Source of the DNA: Actinomycetota bacterium
Lineage (GTDB): Bacteria; Actinomycetota; Acidimicrobiia; Acidimicrobiales; JAHWLA01
DNA length: 8,898 nt
Assembly: GCA_019347595.1 (NCBI GenBank)
Contig: JAHWLA010000108.1
Location: forward strand, 1 to 8,898
Direction: 5' to 3'
The notes beneath the pieces are model-generated. The model had not been told where the DNA came from. It did no database searches and worked only from the letters and a program-made list of their open reading frames with translations. Each line of letters starts with the position of its first letter. Position 1 is the stretch's first letter. This document shows, in pieces, positions 1 through 6,441 of this stretch. The position numbers were made by a program, and so were the translations under genes.

Positions 1-53
1 TCGGGCGACTCACGCAGCGGCGTGATGTCGGCGAACACTCGTCGGCGGGCCAT
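1..53 (-). CDS. Probable MFS transporter, N-terminal fragment (runs off left edge)
   Basis: Only the first 17 codons are visible, read from an ATG at 53-51. The peptide MARRRVFADITPLRESP matches the cytoplasmic lead-in of many actinobacterial major facilitator exporters of the MFS_3/EntS-like type, where a 'D-x-TPLR-x-S' stretch comes just before the first transmembrane helix. No membrane segment can be seen because the window ends first, so the call rests on a short motif remembered from the family. No good ribosome binding site precedes the ATG: a GGAAGGA lies about 21 nt upstream, which is too far. A GTG five codons further in (38-36) is an alternative start. The gene lies 51 nt beyond the stop of the small gene at 105-251 and after a hairpin, so it is probably a separate transcription unit. 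Confidence 0.5.
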   Translation of the reverse strand, partial: MARRRVFADITPLRESP

Positions 54-84
54 CGCCGCCGACCGTACCCGCCGTCCTTCCGCA

Positions 85-131
85 AACTGTGCGGGTTTGT
101 CGACCTACGTGGTCGAACGGCCCGCACAGTT
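85..131. terminator. Imperfect hairpin, candidate terminator after nei and the small gene
   Basis: An 11-bp perfect outer stem pairs 85-95 with 121-131 (AACTGTGCGGG / CCCGCACAGTT). It continues through two G-T wobbles and two mismatches into a 6-bp inner stem, 100-105 with 111-116, closed by a 5-nt loop at 106-110. No T run follows on either strand. It lies between the nei side and the transporter start, where a terminator is expected, and it overlaps the last nine sense codons and stop of the small gene. The pairing is seen directly; the function is inferred. Confidence 0.5.
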
Positions 132-251
132 GGGGGTGAGGGCGTCGTCGACCTCGGCGAGGAGGTCGTCGAGGTCTGCCTTCACGGCGCGAGCCCGCTC
201 GTCGTGTGCCTCCCGGTTGGCCCGGGACAACGGCGGCGGAAGCACGCTCAT
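105..251 (-). CDS. Small acidic helical protein, 48 aa, Pup-like core without a GGQ end (hypothetical)
   Basis: The reading frame runs from ATG at 251-249 to TAG at 107-105. It is preceded by AAGAGG ending 3 nt before the ATG, the best Shine-Dalgarno-like sequence in this window. A GTG codon directly upstream (254-252) is an alternative start. The product starts with a proline-rich MSVLPPPLS, continues as a charged segment likely to be one helix (residues 12-38), and ends in a short polar tail. Residues 26-38 read DLDDLLAEVDDAL, close to the DDLLDEIDDVL core of mycobacterial Pup. The C-terminal part of Pup that binds the proteasomal ATPase and carries the terminal GGQ/GGE is absent; the tail here is TPNCAGRSTT. 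It starts 42 nt after the nei stop and may be co-transcribed with it. The frame, spacing and ribosome binding site favour a real gene, but function is unknown and a chance frame is possible. Confidence 0.5.
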   Translation of the reverse strand: MSVLPPPLSRANREAHDERARAVKADLDDLLAEVDDALTPNCAGRSTT

Positions 252-293
252 CACCCTCTTCTTGTCGGCACTTCCAGCCGCCGCGGTGAAGAG

Positions 294-1052
294 CTATTCC
301 GGAAATGGCCCTTGGCAACCAGGGCACCAGTAGACCGTTCGGACGTGGCCGCCGCTGCCCGTCACCGCGATGGGCGTGCCGCAGCGCCGGCACGGTCGCC
401 CACCCCGCCCGTAGACCTGCGCCGGCGGGCGGCGGGCGATCGGATCGACGCTCGCCGTCATGAGACGCGACGCAGCGCGCACCAACCCGTCGAGCTCGTC
501 GTCGTCGAGCGCGGTACGCGGCGTCCACGGATTGACGCCGCGGGCGAACAGCGCCTCACAGCGCCAGATGTTGCCGATGCCGGAGACGACGCGCTGGTCG
601 AGCAACAGGTCGCCGACGGGGAGGTCGGGCGGGCGGGTGGCGGCACGGCGCCGGACCTCGTCGTAGTCGATCGGCGGGCGCAGGACGTCGGGGCCGAGGT
701 CCCCCACGTCGTCGTCGCGCCGTAGCTCGACCACGGGCGCGTTGAAGCACACCGCCACGCGGTCGCCCGCTTCGAGGACGGCCGCCGCCTGCCAGCCCGG
801 CTTCCGCCACCGCTCGCCCGCCGTGTAGACGTGCCACGAGCCGGTCATGCGCATGTGGGTGTGCAGGACGTCGCCGCCGTCGAAGGTGATGAGCAGGTGC
901 TTCGCCTTGGCTTCGACGTCGGTCACGGCTTGGCCGACGACGCGCTCCAACGGGGCTTTGACCGTCCGGCTGCGGGCGCCGGTAATGGTGCGACCGACGA
1001 GCCACGTGTGCAACGACCGAGCCATGCGGAACAGCGTGTCCCCCTCAGGCAC
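294..1052 (-). CDS. nei: Fpg/Nei-family DNA glycosylase/AP lyase (endonuclease VIII, Nei2-like)
   Basis: A base-excision-repair enzyme expected to remove oxidised bases and cut the abasic site by beta/delta elimination. The 252-residue product starts MPEGDTLFR, giving the catalytic Pro2 and Glu3 of the Nei branch (PEGDT rather than the PELPE of MutM/Fpg). Lys51 in EAKAKHLL fits the conserved active-site lysine. The helix-two-turn-helix lies at about 149-174 (LLDQRVVSGIGNIWRCEALF, with the conserved Asn161). A C-terminal zinc finger has Cys221, Cys224, Cys243 and Cys246, with Arg238 at the usual DNA-contacting position. Length is normal for the family. The start is GTG at 1052-1050, required for the N-terminal proline to be exposed after methionine removal; the upstream sequence is only G-rich. 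It follows lhr, as in M. tuberculosis (Rv3296 lhr, Rv3297 nei/Nei2), but a long palindrome lies between them. Confidence 0.95.
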   Translation of the reverse strand: MPEGDTLFRMARSLHTWLVGRTITGARSRTVKAPLERVVGQAVTDVEAKAKHLLITFDGGDVLHTHMRMTGSWHVYTAGERWRKPGWQAAAVLEAGDRVAVCFNAPVVELRRDDDVGDLGPDVLRPPIDYDEVRRRAATRPPDLPVGDLLLDQRVVSGIGNIWRCEALFARGVNPWTPRTALDDDELDGLVRAASRLMTASVDPIARRPPAQVYGRGGRPCRRCGTPIAVTGSGGHVRTVYWCPGCQGPFPE

Positions 1053-1070
1053 ACCGCCCCCACCACCCGA

Positions 1071-1119
1071 CGTCCCGAGTACATAGCGTGCGGAATCCGC
1101 ACGCTATGTACTCGGGACG
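1071..1119. repeat. 49-bp perfect palindrome (24-bp arms, 1-nt centre) between lhr and nei
   Basis: Positions 1071-1094 are the exact reverse complement of 1096-1119 around a single base at 1095; the symmetry stops at 1070/1120. The inner part reads GTGCGGA / TCCGCAC and both arms carry GTACATAGCG or its complement, more A+T than the flanks. As RNA it would fold into a stem of about 22-23 bp with a minimal loop. It begins 7 nt past the lhr stop and ends 18 nt before the nei GTG. No T tract follows in either direction. It could be a terminator for lhr, a processing hairpin, an operator for a dimeric regulator, or a copy of a repeated palindromic element. Confidence 0.9.
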
Positions 1120-1126
1120 GACGGGG

Positions 1127-4100
1127 TTACGCATAGCGGACGAGGCCTTTGGGGGTGGGCACGAAGCCCGCGGCGCGCAGCAGGGGGTCCAACGGCTCGG
1201 GCACCCGTTCGACCGTGAGCTTCGAGTACCGGCCGCCGGCCAGCAGCCCGCCCAACGCGGCGACCGCCTGCTCCTCCCACGACTCGTCGAACTCGCGCAG
1301 CGCGGTGAGCCCCTTGCCGCCGCGCTCCACGTACAGCGACGGCAACCCGTCGACCAGCACCACGTAGGCCCCCGCCACCCGCTGCGGCCCCTTCACCGGC
1401 CACGGCAGCGCCACGCCGTACGGCTGGGCCGGGTCGGTGGCAGCCAGCACCACGACGTCGCCGCTCCCCTCGCGCACGGCCCGCAGTCGGTCCACGGCGC
1501 CCGCCACGGCGAACTGCGCGCCCCCCAGGCCGGTGACGAAGTAGCCGCGCCGGACGCGCCCCGCCTCCTCCATGGCCCGCAGCACCGGGTACACCGCGGC
1601 ATACCCGCCGGGCACGCCCTCGCCTCGCACCGCCTCACGCGTGAGCACGCCGTGGCGGTCGAGCAGCACGCCGGCCAACGTCGTCAACGCCGTGGTGGCA
1701 TCGATGTCGCGCCGCTCCACCAGCGACCACCGGCCTTGCGCAGTGGGTGGGCCGAGCACGCTGAGGTGGCCGACGCGGGGCCGTCCGCCGCGGGCCTTGC
1801 CGCCTCCCCGCCGCTTGGCCGACAGCGCCCGCACGGGCGCGAAGGCGTCGTTCGTCACCTCACCCGCCCACACCAGGTCCCAAAGGGCGTCGAGCGTGCG
1901 GGCGTCGTCGGCGCCCGCCAGGTCGCGGAAGAAGCACGCGCCCCGCCGTGCGAGCAGCTCCCGCAACCGCTCGTGCTCCTCGTCGTCGGGCCGGTCGCCG
2001 TCGGGGTGGCGCAACACCCGCAGCAACAGCTCGGCCCGGTCGCGCAGCAACAGCAGCACCTTGCCGTCGTCGCGCCCGAGCGGCCCGGCGCCCACCCACA
2101 TGACCTCGCCCGCCGACAGCAACTCGTCAAGCAGCCGGGGCGAGTAGTCGGCCACCCGCGCCGACAGCACGTCGCGCTCCAGGACGCTGGCGGGCAGGGC
2201 GACGCCTTGCAGTTGGGCGATCACCTCCACCACCCGGTCGAGCCCGCGGGCGTCGGAGCCGACGCCGTGCCACGCGGGCAGGAAGCGGGCCAGCGCCTCG
2301 GTCGACGTCGGCTCCACCTCCCGCCGCAGGGCGGCGAGCGAGCGTTGCCGCAGCAGGCGCAGCACCTCGACGTCGCACCACTCCCGCTCGGTGCCTTCGG
2401 GCCGGAACTCGCCGCGCACCAACGTGCCGACGGCGTGCAGCTCCTGGAGGACGGCATCGACGAGCTCGACCGGAGCGCCCAAGCGGGCGGCGGGCTCGAG
2501 AGCGCGGAACGGCCCGTGGGTGCGCGCCCACCGGCGCACCAGTTGCGCCACCGCGTCGTCCACCGGTTCGAGGAAGGCGTCGGGCACACCGGGCGGCGGT
2601 GACACGCCGAGCGCGTCGCGGTACCGGCCGGCGTCCTCGATGGCGATCAGGCGCGCCTCGCCCGCCACCCGCACCTCGACGGCCCGTCGCGCCCGCGCCA
2701 ACTGCACGGCGAACGGCTCGGTGCACCGGGCGTCGAGCTCGGCCGGCGACAGGTCGCCCAGCCGGCGCAGCAGGTCGTGCGCACCGTCGAGCGAACGCGC
2801 CCACCGCCGTTCGTCGAGGGCTTGCAGCTCGGCTTCCAGGCTCGCCAGCGACTCGGGGTCGATGAGTTCGCGCAGCTCGTCGGAGCCCACCATCTCGGCC
2901 AGCATGCGCCGGTCGAGCGTAAGCGCTTGCGCCCGCCGTTCGGCGAGCGGCGCGTCGCCCTCGTACATGAACGCCGCCACGTAGGAGTAGGCCAACGACG
3001 AGGCGAACGGCGAAGGAGTCGGCGTGTCGACCTGGACGACGCGCACCTTGCGGGCGCGCACGTCCTCCATGAGCGAGACGAGGGCGGGGAGGTCGAAGAC
3101 GTCGCGCAGGCACTCGCGGTAGGTCTCCAACAGGATGGGGAACGAGCCGTAGCGCGACGCCACGGCCAGCAGGTCCGCCGAGCGTTGGCGCTGCTGCCAC
3201 AAGGGCGTGCGCGTGCCCGGCCGTCGTCGCGGCAACAACAGCGCACGAGCGGCGTTCTCGCGGAAGCGGGACGCGAACAACGCCGAGGAGCCGACGGCGT
3301 CGACCACCAGCTTCTCGACCTCCTCGGGGTCCAGGACGATGGCTTCGACGGCGGGCGCGTCGTCGGCTTCGGGCAGACGCAGGACGATGCCGTCGTCCGA
3401 CCAGATGGCCTGCACCTCGACGCCGAGGCGGTCGCGTATGCGCGACTCCATGGCCAGCGCCCACGGCGCGTGCACCCGCGCCCCGAATGGGGACAGGACG
3501 CAGATCCGCCAGTCGCCCAGCTCGTCGCGAAAGCGCTCCACTACGAGCTGCCGGTCGGTGGGGAGGTTGTCGCCGGTGGCCTCGCGTTCTTCGGCCAGGT
3601 AGGCGCGCAGGTTGCGAACGGCCAAGGGGTCGAGGGCGTAGTCGTCGTGGAGCTGTCCGTCGTCGAGCTTGTCGACCTCGCGCAGGAAGGCGCCGATGGC
3701 CCGGCCCAGCTCGTAGGGACGGCCCACCATGTCGCCGTGCCAGAACGGCATCTTCCCCGGCTCGCCCGGTGCCGGGGTGACGACGACCCGGTCGCGCCCG
3801 ATCTCCTCGATGCGCCACGTCGTGGCGCCCAGCAGGATCGTCTCCCCCGCCCGGCTCTCGTAGACGAACTCCTCGTCGAGCTCGCCGACGCGCCCGCCCT
3901 CGGGGGTGAACACGCCGAACAGGCCGCGGTCGGGGATGGTGCCGCCGCTCGTCACCGCCAGCATGCGCGACCCGCCGCGAGCGGTCAGCGTGCCCTCCAC
4001 CCGGTCCCACACCACGCGGGGGCGCAGCTCGGCGAACTCGTCGCTGGGGTAGCGGCCGGACAGCATGTCGAGCACGTTCTCCAACAGCTCGCGGCTGAGG

Positions 4101-5488
4101 TCGCCGAACGGGTAGGCCCGGGTCACGACGGCGGCCACCTCGTCGACGGTCATCGACTCGATCGCCACCATGGCCACGATCTGTTGAGCCAATACGTCGA
4201 GCGGGTTGCGAGGGACTCGCGTCTCCTCGATCAACCCCCGCTGCATCCGCTGCGCGGTGACGGCCGCCACCAGCAGATCGCCGCGGAACTTGGGGAAGAT
4301 CACGCCGCGGCTCGGTTCCCCCACCTTGTGGCCGGCGCGGCCGATGCGCTGCAACCCGCTCGCCACCGACGACGGCGCCTCCACCTGCACCACCAGGTCG
4401 ATGGCGCCCATGTCGATGCCGAGCTCCAACGACGAGGTGGCGACCAGCGCCGGCAGCTTGCCCGCCTTCAGCGAGTCCTCGATCTCCAACCGCTGCTCGC
4501 GGGCAATCGAACCGTGGTGGGCGCGGACCAGCTCCTCGCCCGCCGCTTCGTTGAGCCGGGCCGACAACCGCTCGGCCAGCCGGCGGCTGTTCACGAACAC
4601 CAGCGTCGAGGTGTGGCGTGCGATGAGTTCGAGCAGGACGGGGTGGAGTGCGGGCCAGATCGACGTGCGCACCTCGGGGTCGCCGGCCGCCGGGCCGGAC
4701 AAAACCGGCTCGCCGTCGCGCAGGATCGGCTTGCCCAGTTCGCCCATGTCCTCGACCGGGACCACCACCTGCAGCTCGAGCTGCTTGCGTACGCCCGCGT
4801 CGACGACGGCGACCTTGCGCCCCGTCCCGCCGAGGAAGCGGGCCAGCTCGTCGAGCGGGCGCTGGGTGGCCGACAGCCCGATGCGCTGCGGCGGCTGGTG
4901 GCCCGCCTGCTCGATGACCCGCTCGAGCCGCTCCAGCGACAGCGCCAGGTGAGCGCCCCGCTTGGTGGCGGCCACGGCGTGGATCTCGTCGACGATGACG
5001 TACTCCACCGACGCCAGCACGTCGCGCGCCTGCGACGTGAGCATGAGATAGAGCGACTCCGGCGTGGTGATGAGGATGTCGGGCGGGTGGCGCACGATGT
5101 CGCGGCGGTCCGCTTGGGGCGTGTCCCCGGTGCGGGTGGCGACCTTCACGTTGGGAGGCGGTGCGCCCGCCCGCTCGGCCTCCAGCCCCATGCCCGTCAG
5201 CGGCGCTCGCAGGTTGCGCTCGACGTCGTAGGTCAGCGCCTTCAACGGCGAGACGTAGAGGACGCGGCAACGCCGCTTCTCGTCGGCCGGCGCCGGGGTG
5301 GTGACGAGCCGGTCCAGCGCCCACAGGAAGGCGGCCAGGGTCTTGCCCGAGCCGGTGGGGGCGAGGATCAGCGTGTGGTCGCCGCGGCTGATGGCGTCCC
5401 AGCCCTGCTCCTGGGCCGGGGTGGGCGCCTCGAAGGTCGAGGAGAACCAGGAGCGGGTGATCTCGCTGAACCGATCGAGCACCGCCAC
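1127..5488 (-). CDS. lhr: Lhr-type ATP-dependent DNA helicase, full length (1453 aa)
   Basis: A superfamily 2, 3'-to-5' DNA-translocating helicase of the Lhr (large helicase-related) family, linked to DNA repair. RecA domain 1 has motif I APTGSGKT (43-50), motif II DEIH (167-170) and motif III SAT (206-208). RecA domain 2 has HHGSIAREQR (324-333), TSSLELGIDMG (351-361) and motif VI QRIGRAGH (380-387). The winged-helix and Lhr-specific domains of the core follow; Trp583 in MPFWHGD probably matches the DNA-contacting Trp597 of M. smegmatis Lhr. The C-terminal domain begins near residue 850, contains a basic linker (about 1225-1237, KRRGGGKARGGRP) and ends with the typical LAATDPAQPYG/LPWP segment (1348-1364). 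Length is close to M. smegmatis Lhr (about 1507) and E. coli Lhr (1538), so this is the long form rather than Lhr-core. The likely start is GTG at 5488-5486, with GGGG about 4 nt upstream; GTG two codons later is possible. Confidence 0.97.
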   Translation of the reverse strand: MAVLDRFSEITRSWFSSTFEAPTPAQEQGWDAISRGDHTLILAPTGSGKTLAAFLWALDRLVTTPAPADEKRRCRVLYVSPLKALTYDVERNLRAPLTGMGLEAERAGAPPPNVKVATRTGDTPQADRRDIVRHPPDILITTPESLYLMLTSQARDVLASVEYVIVDEIHAVAATKRGAHLALSLERLERVIEQAGHQPPQRIGLSATQRPLDELARFLGGTGRKVAVVDAGVRKQLELQVVVPVEDMGELGKPILRDGEPVLSGPAAGDPEVRTSIWPALHPVLLELIARHTSTLVFVNSRRLAERLSARLNEAAGEELVRAHHGSIAREQRLEIEDSLKAGKLPALVATSSLELGIDMGAIDLVVQVEAPSSVASGLQRIGRAGHKVGEPSRGVIFPKFRGDLLVAAVTAQRMQRGLIEETRVPRNPLDVLAQQIVAMVAIESMTVDEVAAVVTRAYPFGDLSRELLENVLDMLSGRYPSDEFAELRPRVVWDRVEGTLTARGGSRMLAVTSGGTIPDRGLFGVFTPEGGRVGELDEEFVYESRAGETILLGATTWRIEEIGRDRVVVTPAPGEPGKMPFWHGDMVGRPYELGRAIGAFLREVDKLDDGQLHDDYALDPLAVRNLRAYLAEEREATGDNLPTDRQLVVERFRDELGDWRICVLSPFGARVHAPWALAMESRIRDRLGVEVQAIWSDDGIVLRLPEADDAPAVEAIVLDPEEVEKLVVDAVGSSALFASRFRENAARALLLPRRRPGTRTPLWQQRQRSADLLAVASRYGSFPILLETYRECLRDVFDLPALVSLMEDVRARKVRVVQVDTPTPSPFASSLAYSYVAAFMYEGDAPLAERRAQALTLDRRMLAEMVGSDELRELIDPESLASLEAELQALDERRWARSLDGAHDLLRRLGDLSPAELDARCTEPFAVQLARARRAVEVRVAGEARLIAIEDAGRYRDALGVSPPPGVPDAFLEPVDDAVAQLVRRWARTHGPFRALEPAARLGAPVELVDAVLQELHAVGTLVRGEFRPEGTEREWCDVEVLRLLRQRSLAALRREVEPTSTEALARFLPAWHGVGSDARGLDRVVEVIAQLQGVALPASVLERDVLSARVADYSPRLLDELLSAGEVMWVGAGPLGRDDGKVLLLLRDRAELLLRVLRHPDGDRPDDEEHERLRELLARRGACFFRDLAGADDARTLDALWDLVWAGEVTNDAFAPVRALSAKRRGGGKARGGRPRVGHLSVLGPPTAQGRWSLVERRDIDATTALTTLAGVLLDRHGVLTREAVRGEGVPGGYAAVYPVLRAMEEAGRVRRGYFVTGLGGAQFAVAGAVDRLRAVREGSGDVVVLAATDPAQPYGVALPWPVKGPQRVAGAYVVLVDGLPSLYVERGGKGLTALREFDESWEEQAVAALGGLLAGGRYSKLTVERVPEPLDPLLRAAGFVPTPKGLVRYA

Positions 5489-5517
5489 GACCCCAGGCTA
5501 CGGCGACGGCCGCCCTA

Positions 5518-5540
5518 CCCGTTCTGGTCCGCAGAACGGG
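5518..5540. terminator. Perfect 9-bp hairpin between the PAC2 gene and lhr
   Basis: CCCGTTCTG at 5518-5526 is the exact reverse complement of CAGAACGGG at 5532-5540, with a 5-nt loop. It starts 9 nt after the PAC2 stop in the direction of transcription, the usual place for an intrinsic terminator, and leaves about 29 nt before the lhr GTG. There is no T tract on either strand, so termination is inferred from position and pairing alone. If it works, lhr needs its own promoter, which would have to sit very close to or inside the hairpin or within the 3' end of the PAC2 gene. Confidence 0.5.
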
Positions 5541-5549
5541 GGGGCAGCG

Positions 5550-6410
5550 TCAGTCGGGTCGTTGTTCGCGGAGGAAGCGCTCGACCTCGCCCGCCAGACT
5601 GTCGCCGCTGGGGATGTCGTCCGCCTCGAACACGTCGTCGCCCTCGTCGTCCTCCAGCCGGCGCACGTACTCGGCGACATCCTCGTCGTCGGCCACGACC
5701 TCGCTCACCTGGCGCTCGTAGGCCGCCGCCGCGATCTGGAGGTCGACCGTGTCGACCGGCGCCTCCAGCAGCGCGGCCGCCCGCTCCACCAGCGCCAACG
5801 TCGCCTTGGGCGACGGCGTCTTGGCGACGTAGTGCGGCACGGCCGCCCACAGCGATGCCGACTCGACGCCCACGCGGGCGAAGGCGTCGTGCAAAACGCC
5901 CACGATGCCGGTCGGCCCCTCGTAGCGGGAGCGCTCGAGATGCAGCCGCTCGGCGAGATCGGCGCTGCCCGCCGTTCCCGTCACCCGCACGGGGCGGGTG
6001 TGCGGCACCTCGGCCAGCAGCGCTCCCAGCGTCACCGCCAGCTCGACCTGGAGCGTCGAGGCGACGCCCACGATGGTGTCGGCAAACGTGCGCCACTTGA
6101 GCTGCGGCTCGCACGCCTGGAGGAACACGATGTCGCGGTCGCACTCCGGCGGCGACGCCACCGAGAACTGCGGTTCGGGCCACTCCACCTGACGCGTGAT
6201 CCCGTCGACGAGGCGGACGTGGGGGCGCGCCACTGTGAAGTCGTAGAACTCCTCGGGGTCGAGGGCGGCGAAGGACTCCGCTTCCCACGTCTCCACCAGG
6301 TACTCGGCGGCGCTGGACGCGCCGTCGCCTGCGTCGTTCCACCCCTCGAAAGCGGCCACGAGGACCGGGCGACGCAGTGTGGGGCGGCGATCCCAACGCA
6401 CGACGTCCAT
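5550..6410 (-). CDS. PAC2-family protein (proteasome assembly chaperone 2-like, 286 aa)
   Basis: The product matches the actinobacterial PAC2 family (PF09754; Rv2125-like), named after the eukaryotic proteasome assembly chaperone PAC2; the bacterial role is not established. Recognisable blocks are VLVAAFEGWNDAGDGAS (16-32), the GPTGIVGVLHDAFARVG segment (165-181), VPHYVAKTPSPKATLALVER (191-210), and the tail SGDSLAGEVERFLREQ (268-283), which follows an acidic stretch at 240-265. There is no signal peptide or membrane segment, so it is cytoplasmic. The ATG at 6410-6408 gives an N-terminus (MDVVRWDRRPTLRRPVLVAAF) typical of the family; a second ATG 5 nt upstream is out of frame. It starts 31 nt after the amidase stop and is probably co-transcribed with it. 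A bacterial proteasome is not encoded in the window, so a link to proteolysis cannot be tested here. Confidence 0.9.
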   Translation of the reverse strand: MDVVRWDRRPTLRRPVLVAAFEGWNDAGDGASSAAEYLVETWEAESFAALDPEEFYDFTVARPHVRLVDGITRQVEWPEPQFSVASPPECDRDIVFLQACEPQLKWRTFADTIVGVASTLQVELAVTLGALLAEVPHTRPVRVTGTAGSADLAERLHLERSRYEGPTGIVGVLHDAFARVGVESASLWAAVPHYVAKTPSPKATLALVERAAALLEAPVDTVDLQIAAAAYERQVSEVVADDEDVAEYVRRLEDDEGDDVFEADDIPSGDSLAGEVERFLREQRPD

Positions 6411-6441
6411 GGCATGACCGTACCCCGCCGCCCGCGGTCCG

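Noticed and set aside
10..528. A 172-codon minus-strand frame overlapping the nei 3' end and the small gene
   Set aside because: It overlaps the zinc-finger end of nei out of frame and is Arg/Gly/Pro-rich; the 105-251 frame has a better start region.
1088..2602. A 504-codon plus-strand frame starting inside the palindrome
   Set aside because: It is antisense to the conserved C-terminal domain of Lhr, has shadow-frame composition and no domain resemblance.
2127..5324. A 1065-codon minus-strand frame inside lhr
   Set aside because: It is an alternative frame within lhr, dominated by Arg, Pro, Ala and Gly; the Lhr frame carries all helicase motifs.
2777..6100. A 1107-codon open frame on the plus strand, antisense to lhr and the PAC2 gene
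   Set aside because: Long antisense frames are expected where GC-rich codon use removes stops. Its product is rich in Arg, His, Gln and Gly with no recognisable domain, and it crosses two genes with clear family matches on the other strand.
6411..6441. A short GACCG/CGGTC inverted repeat in the amidase-PAC2 gap as a terminator
   Set aside because: A 5-bp stem in very GC-rich DNA is expected by chance, and the 31-nt spacing suggests co-transcription.
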